DNA from: Streptomyces hygroscopicus subsp. hygroscopicus
GTDB taxonomy: Bacteria > Actinomycetota > Actinomycetes > Streptomycetales > Streptomycetaceae
Reading direction: 5' to 3'
Length of the DNA stretch: 64,000 nucleotides
Assembly: GCF_030269125.1 (NCBI RefSeq)
Contig: NZ_BSSM01000016.1
Span: 62,001-126,000, forward strand
Each line of letters opens with the position of its first letter. Position 1 is the stretch's first letter. Shown piece after piece: positions 50,999-59,314 of the stretch. A program made the translations under genes and the position numbers. The notes below the pieces were generated by a model. It did not search any database, was not told where the DNA came from, and saw only the letters and a list, made by a program, of their open reading frames with translations.

Positions 50999-52327
50999 TC
51001 AGTCCTCGCGCCCGCCCCGGCGGCGCACGGCCACCAGTACGCCGGCGCCGGCGAGCACGGCCGCGGCCGCGGCGCCCGCGAGGGGCAGCGCGGGTCCCGC
51101 GCCGGTGCTCGCCAGGCTGCCGCCGGTGGTGCCGGTGGTGCCGGTGGAGAGGTCACCGGTGGTGCCGGTGCCGGTCGTGGAGCCGGTGGTGCCGCCCGTC
51201 GTGGTGGAACCGCCGCTCGTCCCCTTGCCGGTGCCGCCGGTGGACGTCGTCGAGCCGGTGCCGCCGGTCGAGCCGGTGCCGCCGGTCGAGCCCGTGCCCC
51301 CCGTCGAGCCGCCGTCCCCGGTCGAGCCGCCGCCCGTGGTGCCCGTGCCGTCGGTGACGTCGAGGGCGATGCGGGCGGTGTCGTTCGCCCTGTCGTGGTC
51401 GAACGGCCGGGGCTCCGGGCCGATCTCCACGTAACCCCGGGCGCCGGGCACCGACTTGTCGATCCTCACCTTGAAGGCGTACGTCTTCGTGTCGTGCTCG
51501 TTCACCCAGGGCGCGCCGGTGCCGCACGCGTAGGACTCGGCCCCGGTGTTCGTGCACAGCGGGTCGGGCCTGACCGCCGAGGTGCCCTCGGGCAGCGTGA
51601 CCAGCACGTGGGCCGCGCGCTGCCCCGGCTGCGGCAGTACCCAGGCGGGCCCCGCGTCGGCGAACCTCACCCGGAGCGTGACGGTGTCCCCGACCTTGCC
51701 CTTCAACCGCGCGCCGGTCACCCGGAAGTCGGCCGAGTTGTCCGCGGTCACCGCGACGTCCGCGGTCCCGGCGGCACCGGCCGCCGGCGGCGTCCCGTCG
51801 GTGCGCTCGACCAGCTTCAGCGCGGCGGCCGTACCGCGCACCGGCGCGGAGGCGCCGTCGTCCGGGGCGGGCGCCGCGGAGTCGACCGTCACTCGGATCC
51901 GGTCGTACAGGGCACGGTCCAGGGCCTTCAGGGTCAGCGGACGCTCCGGGGCGTAGACGGCTCCGGGCCGCACCGGCTGGTCGAACTCGCACACCACCTG
52001 GGCGCGGGCCGGCTCCTCGTCGGTCGGACCGACCGTGGAGCGCAGGCAGTTGGACGGGATCCCGGTCTGGCTCAGACCGCGGGTGACGGAGTACGAAAGC
52101 CAGACCTTGTCGAGCGCCGCGGTGCCCGTGGCGGTGAAGGTGGGCGACAGTCGCAGCTCGCTGCCCGGCTTCACCTTGTCGAACGGCGCGATGGGGCCCA
52201 GCGCCAGGCCGGTCGCGGGGGCGTCGACGGCCGCGGCCGGCGCGGCGCACAGCGCGATCAGGGCGACGGCGCCGAACGCGCCCGCGGTCCGGCGCACCGC
52301 ACGGGGGCCGGGAGAGCTGAAGGGCAT
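50999..52327 (-). CDS. Sortase-anchored surface protein with LAxTG signal
   Basis: A 442-aa secreted protein. Signal peptide (AVRRTAGAFGAVALIALCAA, cleavage near AAVDA), a beta-rich body (about 35-345) with a C-rich segment CTNTGAESYACG, then a Gly/Thr/Ser stalk of GSTGGT repeats (about 345-400), and a C-terminal sorting signal: LASTG, a hydrophobic helix and RRRGGRED. LAxTG is the class E sortase motif of Streptomyces, used for chaplins and other cell-wall proteins. Function of the exposed part is unknown. Confidence 0.87.
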   Translation of the reverse strand: MPFSSPGPRAVRRTAGAFGAVALIALCAAPAAAVDAPATGLALGPIAPFDKVKPGSELRLSPTFTATGTAALDKVWLSYSVTRGLSQTGIPSNCLRSTVGPTDEEPARAQVVCEFDQPVRPGAVYAPERPLTLKALDRALYDRIRVTVDSAAPAPDDGASAPVRGTAAALKLVERTDGTPPAAGAAGTADVAVTADNSADFRVTGARLKGKVGDTVTLRVRFADAGPAWVLPQPGQRAAHVLVTLPEGTSAVRPDPLCTNTGAESYACGTGAPWVNEHDTKTYAFKVRIDKSVPGARGYVEIGPEPRPFDHDRANDTARIALDVTDGTGTTGGGSTGDGGSTGGTGSTGGTGSTGGTGSTTSTGGTGKGTSGGSTTTGGTTGSTTGTGTTGDLSTGTTGTTGGSLASTGAGPALPLAGAAAAAVLAGAGVLVAVRRRGGRED

Positions 52328-52485
52328 GGATTCCTCTGACTGGAGCGACGGTGGCGGACGAACTGTCTGAGGGCGAACGGAAGTTCCCCTCTCCGTGAGA
52401 CGTCCGTGCCGACGGAACGGTTGTGCGAGAGATCGCTCCCGTTCCGCCGTTCCCCGGCCCCTCGTCCCCGCTCCCCGCGGCCGCC

Positions 52486-52899
52486 TCAGCCGGCCGGGTG
52501 GTCCGTGCGCAGGCGCACCTGTTCCTCCAGCCGGCGCAGGCTGCCTTCCAGGGCCTGCCGGGCCGCTCGTTCGCCCGGGTCGTGCCGGTCGTCGAAGAAG
52601 GACAGGTGGACGGTCACCTCGCTGGCGCCGCTGCCGATGCCCGCCACCTGGAGCCAGCCCGCGTACTCGCCCTGCTCCCTGGTGCCCCACTCCAGGCGCA
52701 TCTGGTCGGGCTCGGCGCGCAGCAGGGCGGCGGTGTCCCGCTCGGAACCGGCCTCGTGCACCGTGACGGCGGGCGGCTCCTCGGGGGCCACGTGCAGGGC
52801 GTGGGGCAGCCAGGTGTCCAGCTGGTTGACGTTGGCCGCCTGGTCGAAGACCTGCTCGGGCTGCGCGGGCATCGTGCGGGAGCTTTCGTACTCGGCCAT
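52486..52899 (-). CDS. SRPBCC-family protein
   Basis: A 137-aa polyketide cyclase/dehydrase-like (START/SRPBCC) protein: opening MAEYESSRTMPAQPEQVFDQ, then WLPHALHVAP, and a beta strand pattern up to VTVHLSFFDDRHDPGERAARQ and a C-terminal helix. These proteins bind hydrophobic ligands; the ligand is unknown. ATG 52899 with GGAGCG. It lies 86 bp downstream of the beta-lactamase-like gene on the same strand. Confidence 0.82.
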   Translation of the reverse strand: MAEYESSRTMPAQPEQVFDQAANVNQLDTWLPHALHVAPEEPPAVTVHEAGSERDTAALLRAEPDQMRLEWGTREQGEYAGWLQVAGIGSGASEVTVHLSFFDDRHDPGERAARQALEGSLRRLEEQVRLRTDHPAG

Positions 52900-52985
52900 G
52901 ACTGCATCGCTCCTCCGGTCGGGAGTCGTACCCCCGTCGCGTGCCCGTTCCGCGGCGACCGAAAAGCCTCGCGCCCGCCCGGATG

Positions 52986-53843
52986 TCAGGCCACGGCCGT
53001 GCGGGCGGTGCGCTCCACCAGGGAGACGCCGTCGCCCATGGAGGCGCTGCCGTCCGAGAGGACGGCGACGAGACGGCGGTGACCGCCGAGGGTGACCTCG
53101 CCGATGCTGTTGACGTCCCACAGGCCCGTGGTGGTGCGCTGGAGCCAGCCGTTCTTCAGCTGGGTGCCGGCGGCGTTCACCGCCGAGACCCCCCACGCCT
53201 GCTCGGGCAGGACCTCGCCCATCAGGGTGCGGACGTAGGTGCGGGACCCGGGGGTGAGGGGGGTGGCGGCGTTCTCGTCGAAGACCGCGCGCAGCAGCCG
53301 TATCTGGTCGCTCGCGGTGGTCCGGGTCAGCCCCCACCTGCCGCCGGGGCCGCCCGTGGTCGAGGTCAGCCCCAGGCGCTTGTTGGCCGCATCGAGGCCG
53401 GGCGCCCGGCCGATCTCCTTCCACAGGGCGTCCGCCGAGTCGTTGTCGCTGCGCCGGATCATCGGCTCGGCGTGGCCGCGCTCCTCGTCGGTCAGGGCGC
53501 GGTGCTCGTCCTGCGCCTTGAGCAGCACCGCGGCGAGGATGTCGACCTTGACGATGCTGGCGGTGTCGTAGGCCCGGTCCTCGCCCTGGACCACGGGAAC
53601 GCCGCCGTCCGCGTCGAGGTCGAGGACGGCCACGGTGGCGTGCGGATCGGGAACCGGCGCCGGTGCCGGGGGCTTCGGCGCCGCCGCCTTCGAGGGCTCC
53701 GTCCGCGGAGCCGGCGAGGTCGTCGGGGCCGGCTTCGGCTTCGGGGCGGGCGTGGCGGCCGTAGCCGCCGGGATGCCGGCGGTGAGCAGGGCGGTCACCG
53801 AGGCCAGAAGAACGCCGGCCGTGCGGCGGGGGTGCGAGGACAT
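52986..53843 (-). CDS. Secreted serine hydrolase, class A beta-lactamase-like
   Basis: A 285-aa protein with a signal peptide (RRTAGVLLASVTALLTAG, ending ATAAT), a Pro/Lys/Ala linker and a beta-lactamase-fold domain: active-site SIVK in YDTASIVKVDIL and the SDN motif in MIRRSDNDSADAL. The third box is KNG in TQLKNGWLQ rather than KTG, and no clear Omega-loop ExxLN is seen, so it may be a peptidase or esterase relative without resistance function. ATG 53843 is preceded by GGAGC. Divergent from the permease gene. Confidence 0.82.
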   Translation of the reverse strand: MSSHPRRTAGVLLASVTALLTAGIPAATAATPAPKPKPAPTTSPAPRTEPSKAAAPKPPAPAPVPDPHATVAVLDLDADGGVPVVQGEDRAYDTASIVKVDILAAVLLKAQDEHRALTDEERGHAEPMIRRSDNDSADALWKEIGRAPGLDAANKRLGLTSTTGGPGGRWGLTRTTASDQIRLLRAVFDENAATPLTPGSRTYVRTLMGEVLPEQAWGVSAVNAAGTQLKNGWLQRTTTGLWDVNSIGEVTLGGHRRLVAVLSDGSASMGDGVSLVERTARTAVA

Positions 53844-54037
53844 GGCTCCTGAAGTTAGACAAAACCCGCCCGCCGCGAAGTGGCTGCCATCACTCCGAAC
53901 CCCGTTTCGCCCGGATTGTGAGAAGAACCACCGGCGGGACGCCATGCGCGTGCAGGCCGTCGCCGCGGCGGCGTGTACACGCGGTTCGGCCGCGTTCCTC
54001 GCATATCGTCACCCGGACACCGACATCCGGAGTGATC

Positions 54038-55081
54038 ATGGAAAAAACGGATGAACTGGTTACCTTGAGGGAGAGCGCGGCGGTCGTCCCCGTCCCCTCG
54101 CGTCCGCCCGTGCGCCGCGCCCGGCGCTGGCCGCTCGGCGCGGCCGCGCTGCTCCTGGCGGGCGCGACGGGCGTCCTCCTCCTCGGCGGTACGCGGTGGC
54201 TGGACCAGCCCGCCGTAGGAGCGTGGCGCACCGTCTGCCTGGCCATCACCGTGCAGGCGCTCCCGTTCCTCGTCCTCGGCACCGTGCTGTCCGGCGCGAT
54301 CAACGCCTTCGTGCCCGCCGGCCTGTTCACCCGGGTGCTGCCGAAGCGGGCCGCGCTCGCCGTCCCGGTCGCGGGCGTCGCCGGCGCGGTGCTGCCGGGC
54401 TGCGAGTGCGCCTCCGTCCCGGTCGCCGACAGCCTGATCCGCCGGGGCGTCACGCCGGCCGCCGCCTTCGCCTTCCTGCTGTCCGCGCCCGCCGTCAACC
54501 CGGTCGTGCTCACCGCCACCGCCGTCGCCTTCCCGGGCAACCCCGCGATGATCGCCGCCCGCCTCCTCGCCTCCCTCGGCACGGCGGCCGTGATGGGCTG
54601 GCTGTGGCTCTGGCGGGGCGACGAGAAGTGGCTGCGCCCGGCACTGCGCCACCGGCACACCGGACACGCGCACGGGCACAGCCGCCGGCAGGAGTTCCTG
54701 CTCGCCTTCCAGCACGACTTCCTCCAGGCCGGCGGCTTCCTCGTGCTCGGTGCGATGGCGGCGGCCACCTTCGACGTCGCCGTGCCGCGCGCGGTCCTCG
54801 ACGCCTTCTCCGGCACGCCCTGGCTGGCGGTGCTCTTCCTGGCCGGCCTCGCGGTCCTGCTGGCGGTCTGCTCGGAGGCCGACGCGTTCGTCGCCGCCTC
54901 GCTGACCGGGTTCTCGCCGACCGCCCGGCTCGCGTTCATGGTGGTCGGGCCCATGGTCGACCTGAAGCTGATCGCCCTTCAGGCGGGCACGTTCGGCCGC
55001 GCCTTCGCCTGGCGCTTCTGCACGGCGACCACCGTGGTGGCCGTCGCCGCCAGCGCCCTGATCGGAGGGGCCCTGCTGTGA
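54038..55081 (+). CDS. Permease of the DUF318/YraQ family
   Basis: A 347-aa membrane protein with about eight helices in two homologous halves. Signature LPGCECASVPVADSLIRRGV with FLLSAPAVNPVVL in the first half and CSEADAFVAASL in the second. Between the halves is a His-rich loop (RHRHTGHAHGHS). With the TIGR03943-type partner next to it, this is an actinobacterial pair probably linked to metal or sulfur/thiol handling; in some actinobacteria it is zinc-regulated, though I see no Zur box upstream. ATG 54038 with GGAG; overlaps the next gene by 4 bp. Confidence 0.85.
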   Translation: MEKTDELVTLRESAAVVPVPSRPPVRRARRWPLGAAALLLAGATGVLLLGGTRWLDQPAVGAWRTVCLAITVQALPFLVLGTVLSGAINAFVPAGLFTRVLPKRAALAVPVAGVAGAVLPGCECASVPVADSLIRRGVTPAAAFAFLLSAPAVNPVVLTATAVAFPGNPAMIAARLLASLGTAAVMGWLWLWRGDEKWLRPALRHRHTGHAHGHSRRQEFLLAFQHDFLQAGGFLVLGAMAAATFDVAVPRAVLDAFSGTPWLAVLFLAGLAVLLAVCSEADAFVAASLTGFSPTARLAFMVVGPMVDLKLIALQAGTFGRAFAWRFCTATTVVAVAASALIGGALL

Positions 55082-55803
55082 GACGCGTCGCCCCGTCCCT
55101 GCTGCTGAAGCTGACCGGGATCGGACTGCTGCACATCACCCTGTTCGACGACACGTACCTGCGCTACGTCAAGGCCGGCCTGCGCCCCGTGCTCATCGCC
55201 TCGGGCGTCGTCCTCCTGCTGCTGGGGATCGCGGCGGCGTTCTCCCGGGCCGGGCGCGAGGGGCACGCGCACGACGGCCACGACCACTCCGGCACCCCCT
55301 CTGCCGCCTGGCTGCTCCTCCTCCCCGCGCTGAGCCTCCTGCTCTTCGCCCCGCCGGCCCTCGGCGCCTACACCGCCGCCCGTTCCGGCGCCAAGCCGGT
55401 CGCCGTGCAGAAGAAGGGCTTCGACCCGCTGCCCGCGACCTCTCCGCTGCCGCTGACCCTCACGGACTTCACCAAGCGCGTCCAGCAGGACCGCAGCCGC
55501 GCCATCCTGGGCCGCAGCGTCCGCCTGACCGGCTTCGTCACCCCTGACGCGGCGGGCGACGGCTGGTACCTGACCCGCATCATCTTCACCTGCTGTGCCG
55601 CCGACTCCCAGACCGTGAAGGTCCACGTCCACGGCTCCGAGTCACCCCCGGCCGACACCTGGCTCGCGGTCACCGGCACCTGGCACCCGGCGGGCACCCT
55701 CGGCACCAGATCCGCACCGGCCGCGCTCGACGTCCAGCGGGTGACACCGATCGCGCGGCCGGTCAACGCCTTCACCGATGACCTCCCGATCACTCCGGGA
55801 TAG
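55078..55803 (+). CDS. TIGR03943-family membrane protein (permease partner)
   Basis: A 241-aa protein: two N-terminal membrane helices, a His-rich loop (HAHDGHDHSG), a third helix, and an OB-like extracytoplasmic domain with RTGFV-type strands (RLTGFVTPDAAGDGWYLTRI) followed by FTCCAADSQTVKVHV and DTWLAVTGTWHP. Genes of this family nearly always follow a YraQ-like permease. The double Cys and His residues could bind metal. GTG start overlaps the permease stop. Confidence 0.85.
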   Translation: MRRVAPSLLLKLTGIGLLHITLFDDTYLRYVKAGLRPVLIASGVVLLLLGIAAAFSRAGREGHAHDGHDHSGTPSAAWLLLLPALSLLLFAPPALGAYTAARSGAKPVAVQKKGFDPLPATSPLPLTLTDFTKRVQQDRSRAILGRSVRLTGFVTPDAAGDGWYLTRIIFTCCAADSQTVKVHVHGSESPPADTWLAVTGTWHPAGTLGTRSAPAALDVQRVTPIARPVNAFTDDLPITPG

Positions 55804-55812
55804 CCCGGCCGC

Positions 55813-56043
55813 TCAGCCGAACAGACCGCGCACCCGGATCGTCTCGACCCGGCGCCATGTGCCGCCGGGCAGCAGCAGCCACTGGTTGCCCGGCCCGTGG
55901 CCCCGCCAGTGGCCGGCGCCGGGCGTGCCGTGGGCGGTGCGGGGGCGCGGATTGCGGCGTGCGGGGAGCGGGGCCCCGCAGTCGCGGCCGGTTCGAGGCT
56001 GCGCGGCCTTCGCCTTGCCGTTCTTCCTGGTCTGCTTGCCCAT
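55813..56043 (-). CDS. Small basic protein (76 aa)
   Basis: ATG 56043 after GGGAGG encodes a 76-aa basic protein, MGKQTRKNGKAKAAQPRTGR, with Arg/Pro/His-rich middle and an aromatic C-terminus (NQWLLLPGGTWRRVETIRV). One Cys. The high positive charge suggests nucleic-acid or membrane binding. Comparable small proteins occur in other Streptomyces by memory; no function known. Confidence 0.7.
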   Translation of the reverse strand: MGKQTRKNGKAKAAQPRTGRDCGAPLPARRNPRPRTAHGTPGAGHWRGHGPGNQWLLLPGGTWRRVETIRVRGLFG

Positions 56044-56221
56044 CCCTGCCTCACCTCCCGAATCCTCCCGGTACCCCTTACGGCAGCATGCACCGATCCG
56101 GCGCCCGGCGGCAGGGCCGAACGGACGCTCTTTTCTGGCGGGGCGGCGGCGCGTCGCGCAGCGTGGAGGAACAGGGGGCAACAGCCGTGGCCGGCACCGC
56201 CGCCGCAGAGAGGTGGGACAG

Positions 56222-56662
56222 ATGGACCAGGACGTCTCCAAGCCCCGGGTCGTGGTCGGCGTCGACGGCTCGCCGTCCTCCTTCGAGGCGGTGCGCTGGG
56301 CCGTGCGTTACGCCGGGCTCGTCGGCGGCGCGGTGGAGGCCGTCGCGGCGTGGGAGGTGCCGCTGTACGGCTGGTCCGCGCCCGCGGTGGACATGTACAT
56401 CGACGAGGAGGCGACCCGCGAGCAGATGGCGCAGGAGCTGACGGAGGTGCTCGGAGCGGAGGCGGCCGCCGCGGTGCGCACCCGGGTGGCCCACGGCAAC
56501 CCGGCCGAGATCCTGCTCCGGGCCGCCGAGGGCGCCGAGGTCCTGGTGGTGGGCAGCCGGGGCCGGGGCGGCTTCGCGCGCGTCCTGCTCGGCTCCGTCA
56601 GCCAGCGTGTGGCGGCGCACGCGGCCTGCCCGGTGGTGATCGTCCGCTCCGAGGAGACCTGA
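56222..56662 (+). CDS. Universal stress protein, single domain
   Basis: A 146-aa UspA-type protein with an ATP-binding signature: VVVGVDGSPSSFEAV at the N-terminus and VVGSRGRGGFARVLLGSVSQ near the end (G-x2-G-x9-G-S). First member of a run of four Usp genes. ATG 56222 with GAGAGGTGGG. A partial GGGCC-type box lies about 110 bp upstream. Probably induced in hypoxia or stationary phase. Confidence 0.92.
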   Translation: MDQDVSKPRVVVGVDGSPSSFEAVRWAVRYAGLVGGAVEAVAAWEVPLYGWSAPAVDMYIDEEATREQMAQELTEVLGAEAAAAVRTRVAHGNPAEILLRAAEGAEVLVVGSRGRGGFARVLLGSVSQRVAAHAACPVVIVRSEET

Positions 56663-56688
56663 GGCCCGCCGCGACCCGGCGAGCCGGC

Positions 56689-56831
56689 CCCTGCCTTGCC
56701 GTCGGTCCCTGCCTGGCTGTCAGTCCCTGCCTTGCCGTCATTCCCTGCCTGGCTGTCGGTTCTGCCTTGCCGTCGGTCCCTGCCTTGCCGTCGGTCCCCG
56801 CCCGACTGCCGGTCCCCGCCCGGCGGCCGGG
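56689..56831. repeat. Tandem repeat, eight 18-bp units
   Basis: CCCTGCCTTGCCGTCGGT is repeated at 56689, 56707, 56725, 56743, 56761 (17 bp), 56778, 56796 and 56814 with growing divergence to the right. It lies between the convergent Usp and CBS genes, outside both stop codons. On the minus strand it would encode a TDGKAG-type hexapeptide repeat if the CBS stop were read through. Confidence 0.9.
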
Positions 56832-56858
56832 CACCCCTGGCGCGCGGCGGGGGCGGCG

Positions 56859-57347
56859 TCACGGCGGTCCCGGCGGCTCCCTCAGCACGCTCCACGCCAC
56901 CGGACCGAGCAGGTCCGCGAGCCGCCGGAACACGTCCAGCAGCAGGTCGTCCAGGGTCAGCACGCCCACCAGCCGTCCGTCGTCCAGGACGGGCAGCCGG
57001 CGCACGCCGGTGCGCCGGAAGGTGCGGTAGGCCGCGTGGATCTCGTCGCCCGCGTCCAGGGTGACCACCCGCGGCGACATCACCGCGTCGATCCGGCTGT
57101 CCAGCGGCAGGCCCTCGCCCAGCCCGCGCAGTGCGAGGTCGCGGTCCGTGACGATGCCGCGCAGGGCGCCGTCCTCCACGACGAGCAGGGAGCCGACGGC
57201 GGTCTCGGCCATCCGCCGGGTGGCCTCCGCCAGGGTGGCGTCCGGCGCGACGGTCACGGGCGGGGCGGTCATCAGCCGGCCGACGCTCACCGGTCCGTCG
57301 AAGGACGGCATGCCGGGCGGGAGGCCGGTAGGGGGGACAGGGGTCAT
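56859..57347 (-). CDS. CBS-domain pair protein
   Basis: A 162-aa protein with two CBS domains in tandem (VGRLMTAPPVTVAPDATLAE to GIVTDRDLALRGLG; IDAVMSPRVVTLDAGDEIH to GVLTLDDLLLDVF), a Bateman module that binds adenine nucleotides and senses energy state. Stand-alone CBS proteins are part of DevR/OsdR-type dormancy regulons. ATG 57347 with AAAGAGG. Divergent from the two-domain Usp gene, with a DevR-box-like site between them. Confidence 0.9.
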   Translation of the reverse strand: MTPVPPTGLPPGMPSFDGPVSVGRLMTAPPVTVAPDATLAEATRRMAETAVGSLLVVEDGALRGIVTDRDLALRGLGEGLPLDSRIDAVMSPRVVTLDAGDEIHAAYRTFRRTGVRRLPVLDDGRLVGVLTLDDLLLDVFRRLADLLGPVAWSVLREPPGPP

Positions 57348-57475
57348 CAGAGCCTCTTTCGGACACCGTCAAGGACACCGACCGTCGGTGGACGGTGTCT
57401 TCAGGCTGCGCCGGACGGGCCGCCGAGGGCAGGGGCCGCCCGGACCTCATCCGAGGAGACCGATTCCCCTGGAAA

Positions 57476-57489
57476 GGGACAATGTACCC
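57476..57489. promoter_or_regulatory. DevR-box-like site between CBS and Usp genes
   Basis: GGGACAATGTACCC matches the DevR/DosR box pattern GGGAC-N4-GTCCC with one mismatch and an AT-rich centre. It is 88 bp from the Usp start and 129 bp from the CBS start, a suitable place to control both divergent genes. Confidence 0.5.
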
Positions 57490-57576
57490 ATCCGCTCCGC
57501 CCGTTCGGCCGTGCGAGCGTGGAAGGCGGACGGGTCGCTGCGCCGCTGCGCAGCCCGAGGAAAGGCGGTGAGGAAC

Positions 57577-58431
57577 ATGCCTCTGCCCCTGGTCGTGGGT
57601 GTCGACGGCTCCGATTACAGCCTTCAGGCGGTGGACTGGGCGGCCGACGAGGCGGTCCGGCTCGGTGTGCCGCTGCGGATCGTGCACGCCTCGCTCTGGG
57701 AGCGCTACGAGGGCCGGCTCCCGTCGCTCGGCGGGGAACCGTCCGCCCCCCATGTGATGGCCGAGCACATCGTGGCCTCGGCGGCCGAACGCGTCCACAG
57801 GCGCGCCCCGGACTTGGAGGTGGACGCCGCCGTGGTGGCCGAGGACCCGGTGTCCATGCTGCTCGCCGAGGGCGACAACGCCACCGCCGTGGTGACCGGC
57901 AGCCGGGGCCGTGGCGAGTTGAAGGGGCTGCTCCTCGGCTCGGTCGGGCTGGCCCTGGCCGGGCGGGCGTCCGGACCGGTGATCGTGATCCGCGGCGACG
58001 CGGCCGGCCTCGGCGGCACCCACGACCGGGTGCTGCTCGGCGTCGGCGATCCCGGCACCAGCGACACGGCGGCCCGTTTCGCCCTGCGCGAGGCGGCGGC
58101 CCGCCGGTGCGTCCTGGACGCGGTGCGCACCTGGCGCCGGACCGGCGACGGCAACCCGCCCCAGCAGCCCGACTACGAGGACGAGGCCGCCGACCTGATC
58201 GACAAGCTGTTGCAGGACCCGCTGACCGAGCATCCGGACGTGCGGGTGTCCCGGACCGTCCTGGAAGGACCGCCCGGCAAGGTCCTGCTGCACCGCTCCG
58301 CCGCCGCCGACCTGCTGGTCCTCGGGGTACGCCGGGAGCGTGGGCATGCCGGGCTCCAGCTGGGCCGCGTCACGCACCGGCTGCTGCACCACGCCGACTG
58401 CCCGGTGGCCGTCGTACCCCAGCTGCCGTGA
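57577..58431 (+). CDS. Universal stress protein, two domains
   Basis: A 284-aa tandem Usp. Domain 1 starts LVVGVDGSDYSLQAVDWA and ends with VVTGSRGRGELKGLLLGSVG; domain 2 (from about 150) starts VLLGVGDPGTSDTA but its late motif LGVRRERGHAGLQLGRVTH is degenerate, so probably only the first domain binds ATP. Contains HASLWERYEG, shared with the Usp at 61274. ATG 57577 or GTG 57568 may be the start. It is part of the dormancy cluster. Confidence 0.92.
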   Translation: MPLPLVVGVDGSDYSLQAVDWAADEAVRLGVPLRIVHASLWERYEGRLPSLGGEPSAPHVMAEHIVASAAERVHRRAPDLEVDAAVVAEDPVSMLLAEGDNATAVVTGSRGRGELKGLLLGSVGLALAGRASGPVIVIRGDAAGLGGTHDRVLLGVGDPGTSDTAARFALREAAARRCVLDAVRTWRRTGDGNPPQQPDYEDEAADLIDKLLQDPLTEHPDVRVSRTVLEGPPGKVLLHRSAAADLLVLGVRRERGHAGLQLGRVTHRLLHHADCPVAVVPQLP

Positions 58432-58451
58432 GGAACAACCGTGCCGGGCGG

Positions 58452-59153
58452 TCAGCGGGCGGAGTGCTCGTTCGCGCCCTGCGGCTCCAGATGGGAGGCG
58501 AGCACGGCGGCCTGGACCCGGCGCTGCACACCGAGCTTGGCCAGCAGCCGGGAGATGTGGTTCTTGACCGTCTTCTCCGACAGGTACAGCCGCCGGCCGA
58601 TCTCACGGTTGGTCAGGCCGTCCCCGATCAGCGCCAGGATGTCCCGCTCGCGCGGCGACAGGCTCGCCAGCTCCGGCGGCAGCGACGGCGTCTCCTCGGG
58701 GTCGGCCCGCAGCGAGCGCATCAGCCGGGCCGTCGTCGCCGGGTCCAGCATCGACTGGCCGGAGGCCACCGTGCGCACCGCGGACACCAGGTCCGAGCCC
58801 TTGATCTGCTTGAGTACATAGCCGGACGCGCCGGCCATGATCGCGTCCAGCAGGGCGTCCTCGTCGTCGAACGAGGTCAGCATCAGGCACGCCAGCTCGG
58901 GCATCCGGTTGCGCAGTTCCCGGCAGACCGAGATGCCGTCCCCGTCGGGCAGCCGTACGTCCAGCACGGCGACGTGCGGGCGCAGGGCGGGGCCCCGGAC
59001 CAGCGCGTGCGCGGCGGTGTCGGCGTCGCCGACGACGGAGATGTCCGGTTCGGCGTCGAGGAGGTCGGCCAGGCCGCGCCGGACGACCTCATGGTCGTCC
59101 AGGAGGAACACCCGGATCGGGTCCTGTGCCGTGAAGGTGCGTGTCTCGGTCAT
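58452..59153 (-). CDS. DevR/OsdR-type response regulator (NarL family)
   Basis: A 233-aa two-component regulator: receiver domain with acidic pair DD (about 19-20), phosphoacceptor D65 (VAVLDVRLPDGDG), Thr in LMLTSFDD and Lys in GYVLKQIKG, then a LuxR-type helix-turn-helix (LSPRERDILALIGDGLTNREI, EKTVKNHISRLLAKL). Its place among Usp and CBS genes is like OsdR of S. coelicolor and DevR/DosR of mycobacteria, the regulators of hypoxic dormancy. No histidine kinase gene is in the window. A GGGCC-N4-GGCCC repeat 81 bp upstream may be an autoregulation site. Confidence 0.92.
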   Translation of the reverse strand: MTETRTFTAQDPIRVFLLDDHEVVRRGLADLLDAEPDISVVGDADTAAHALVRGPALRPHVAVLDVRLPDGDGISVCRELRNRMPELACLMLTSFDDEDALLDAIMAGASGYVLKQIKGSDLVSAVRTVASGQSMLDPATTARLMRSLRADPEETPSLPPELASLSPRERDILALIGDGLTNREIGRRLYLSEKTVKNHISRLLAKLGVQRRVQAAVLASHLEPQGANEHSAR

Positions 59154-59233
59154 CTCGACCTCTCGTTCCCGGAAGTGGACATACTGCGGCCTGCCACCCG
59201 GACGATCATCGCCGGACCGTGCCGCGTGTGCCA

Positions 59234-59247
59234 GGGCCGACCGGCCC
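59234..59247. promoter_or_regulatory. GGGCC-N4-GGCCC repeat upstream of the response regulator
   Basis: GGGCCGACCGGCCC has perfect arms with a 4-nt spacer, 81 bp upstream of the response-regulator start. The geometry is as in the DevR-box-like sites, but the all-GC arms make chance occurrence in this genome quite likely. Confidence 0.35.
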
Positions 59248-59314
59248 CACTTCCCGAGGACCGGCCTCGCGACTCAAGGGTGTCACGCCCGGCCGGGTCG
59301 TCCCGCGGCCTTCC

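Noticed and set aside
52986..53843. Beta-lactamase conferring resistance
   Set aside because: SxxK and SDN are present, but the KTG box is KNG and no Omega-loop ExxLN is seen, so resistance is not supported.
56689..56831. CRISPR array
   Set aside because: Units are contiguous 18-mers without spacers and no cas gene is present.
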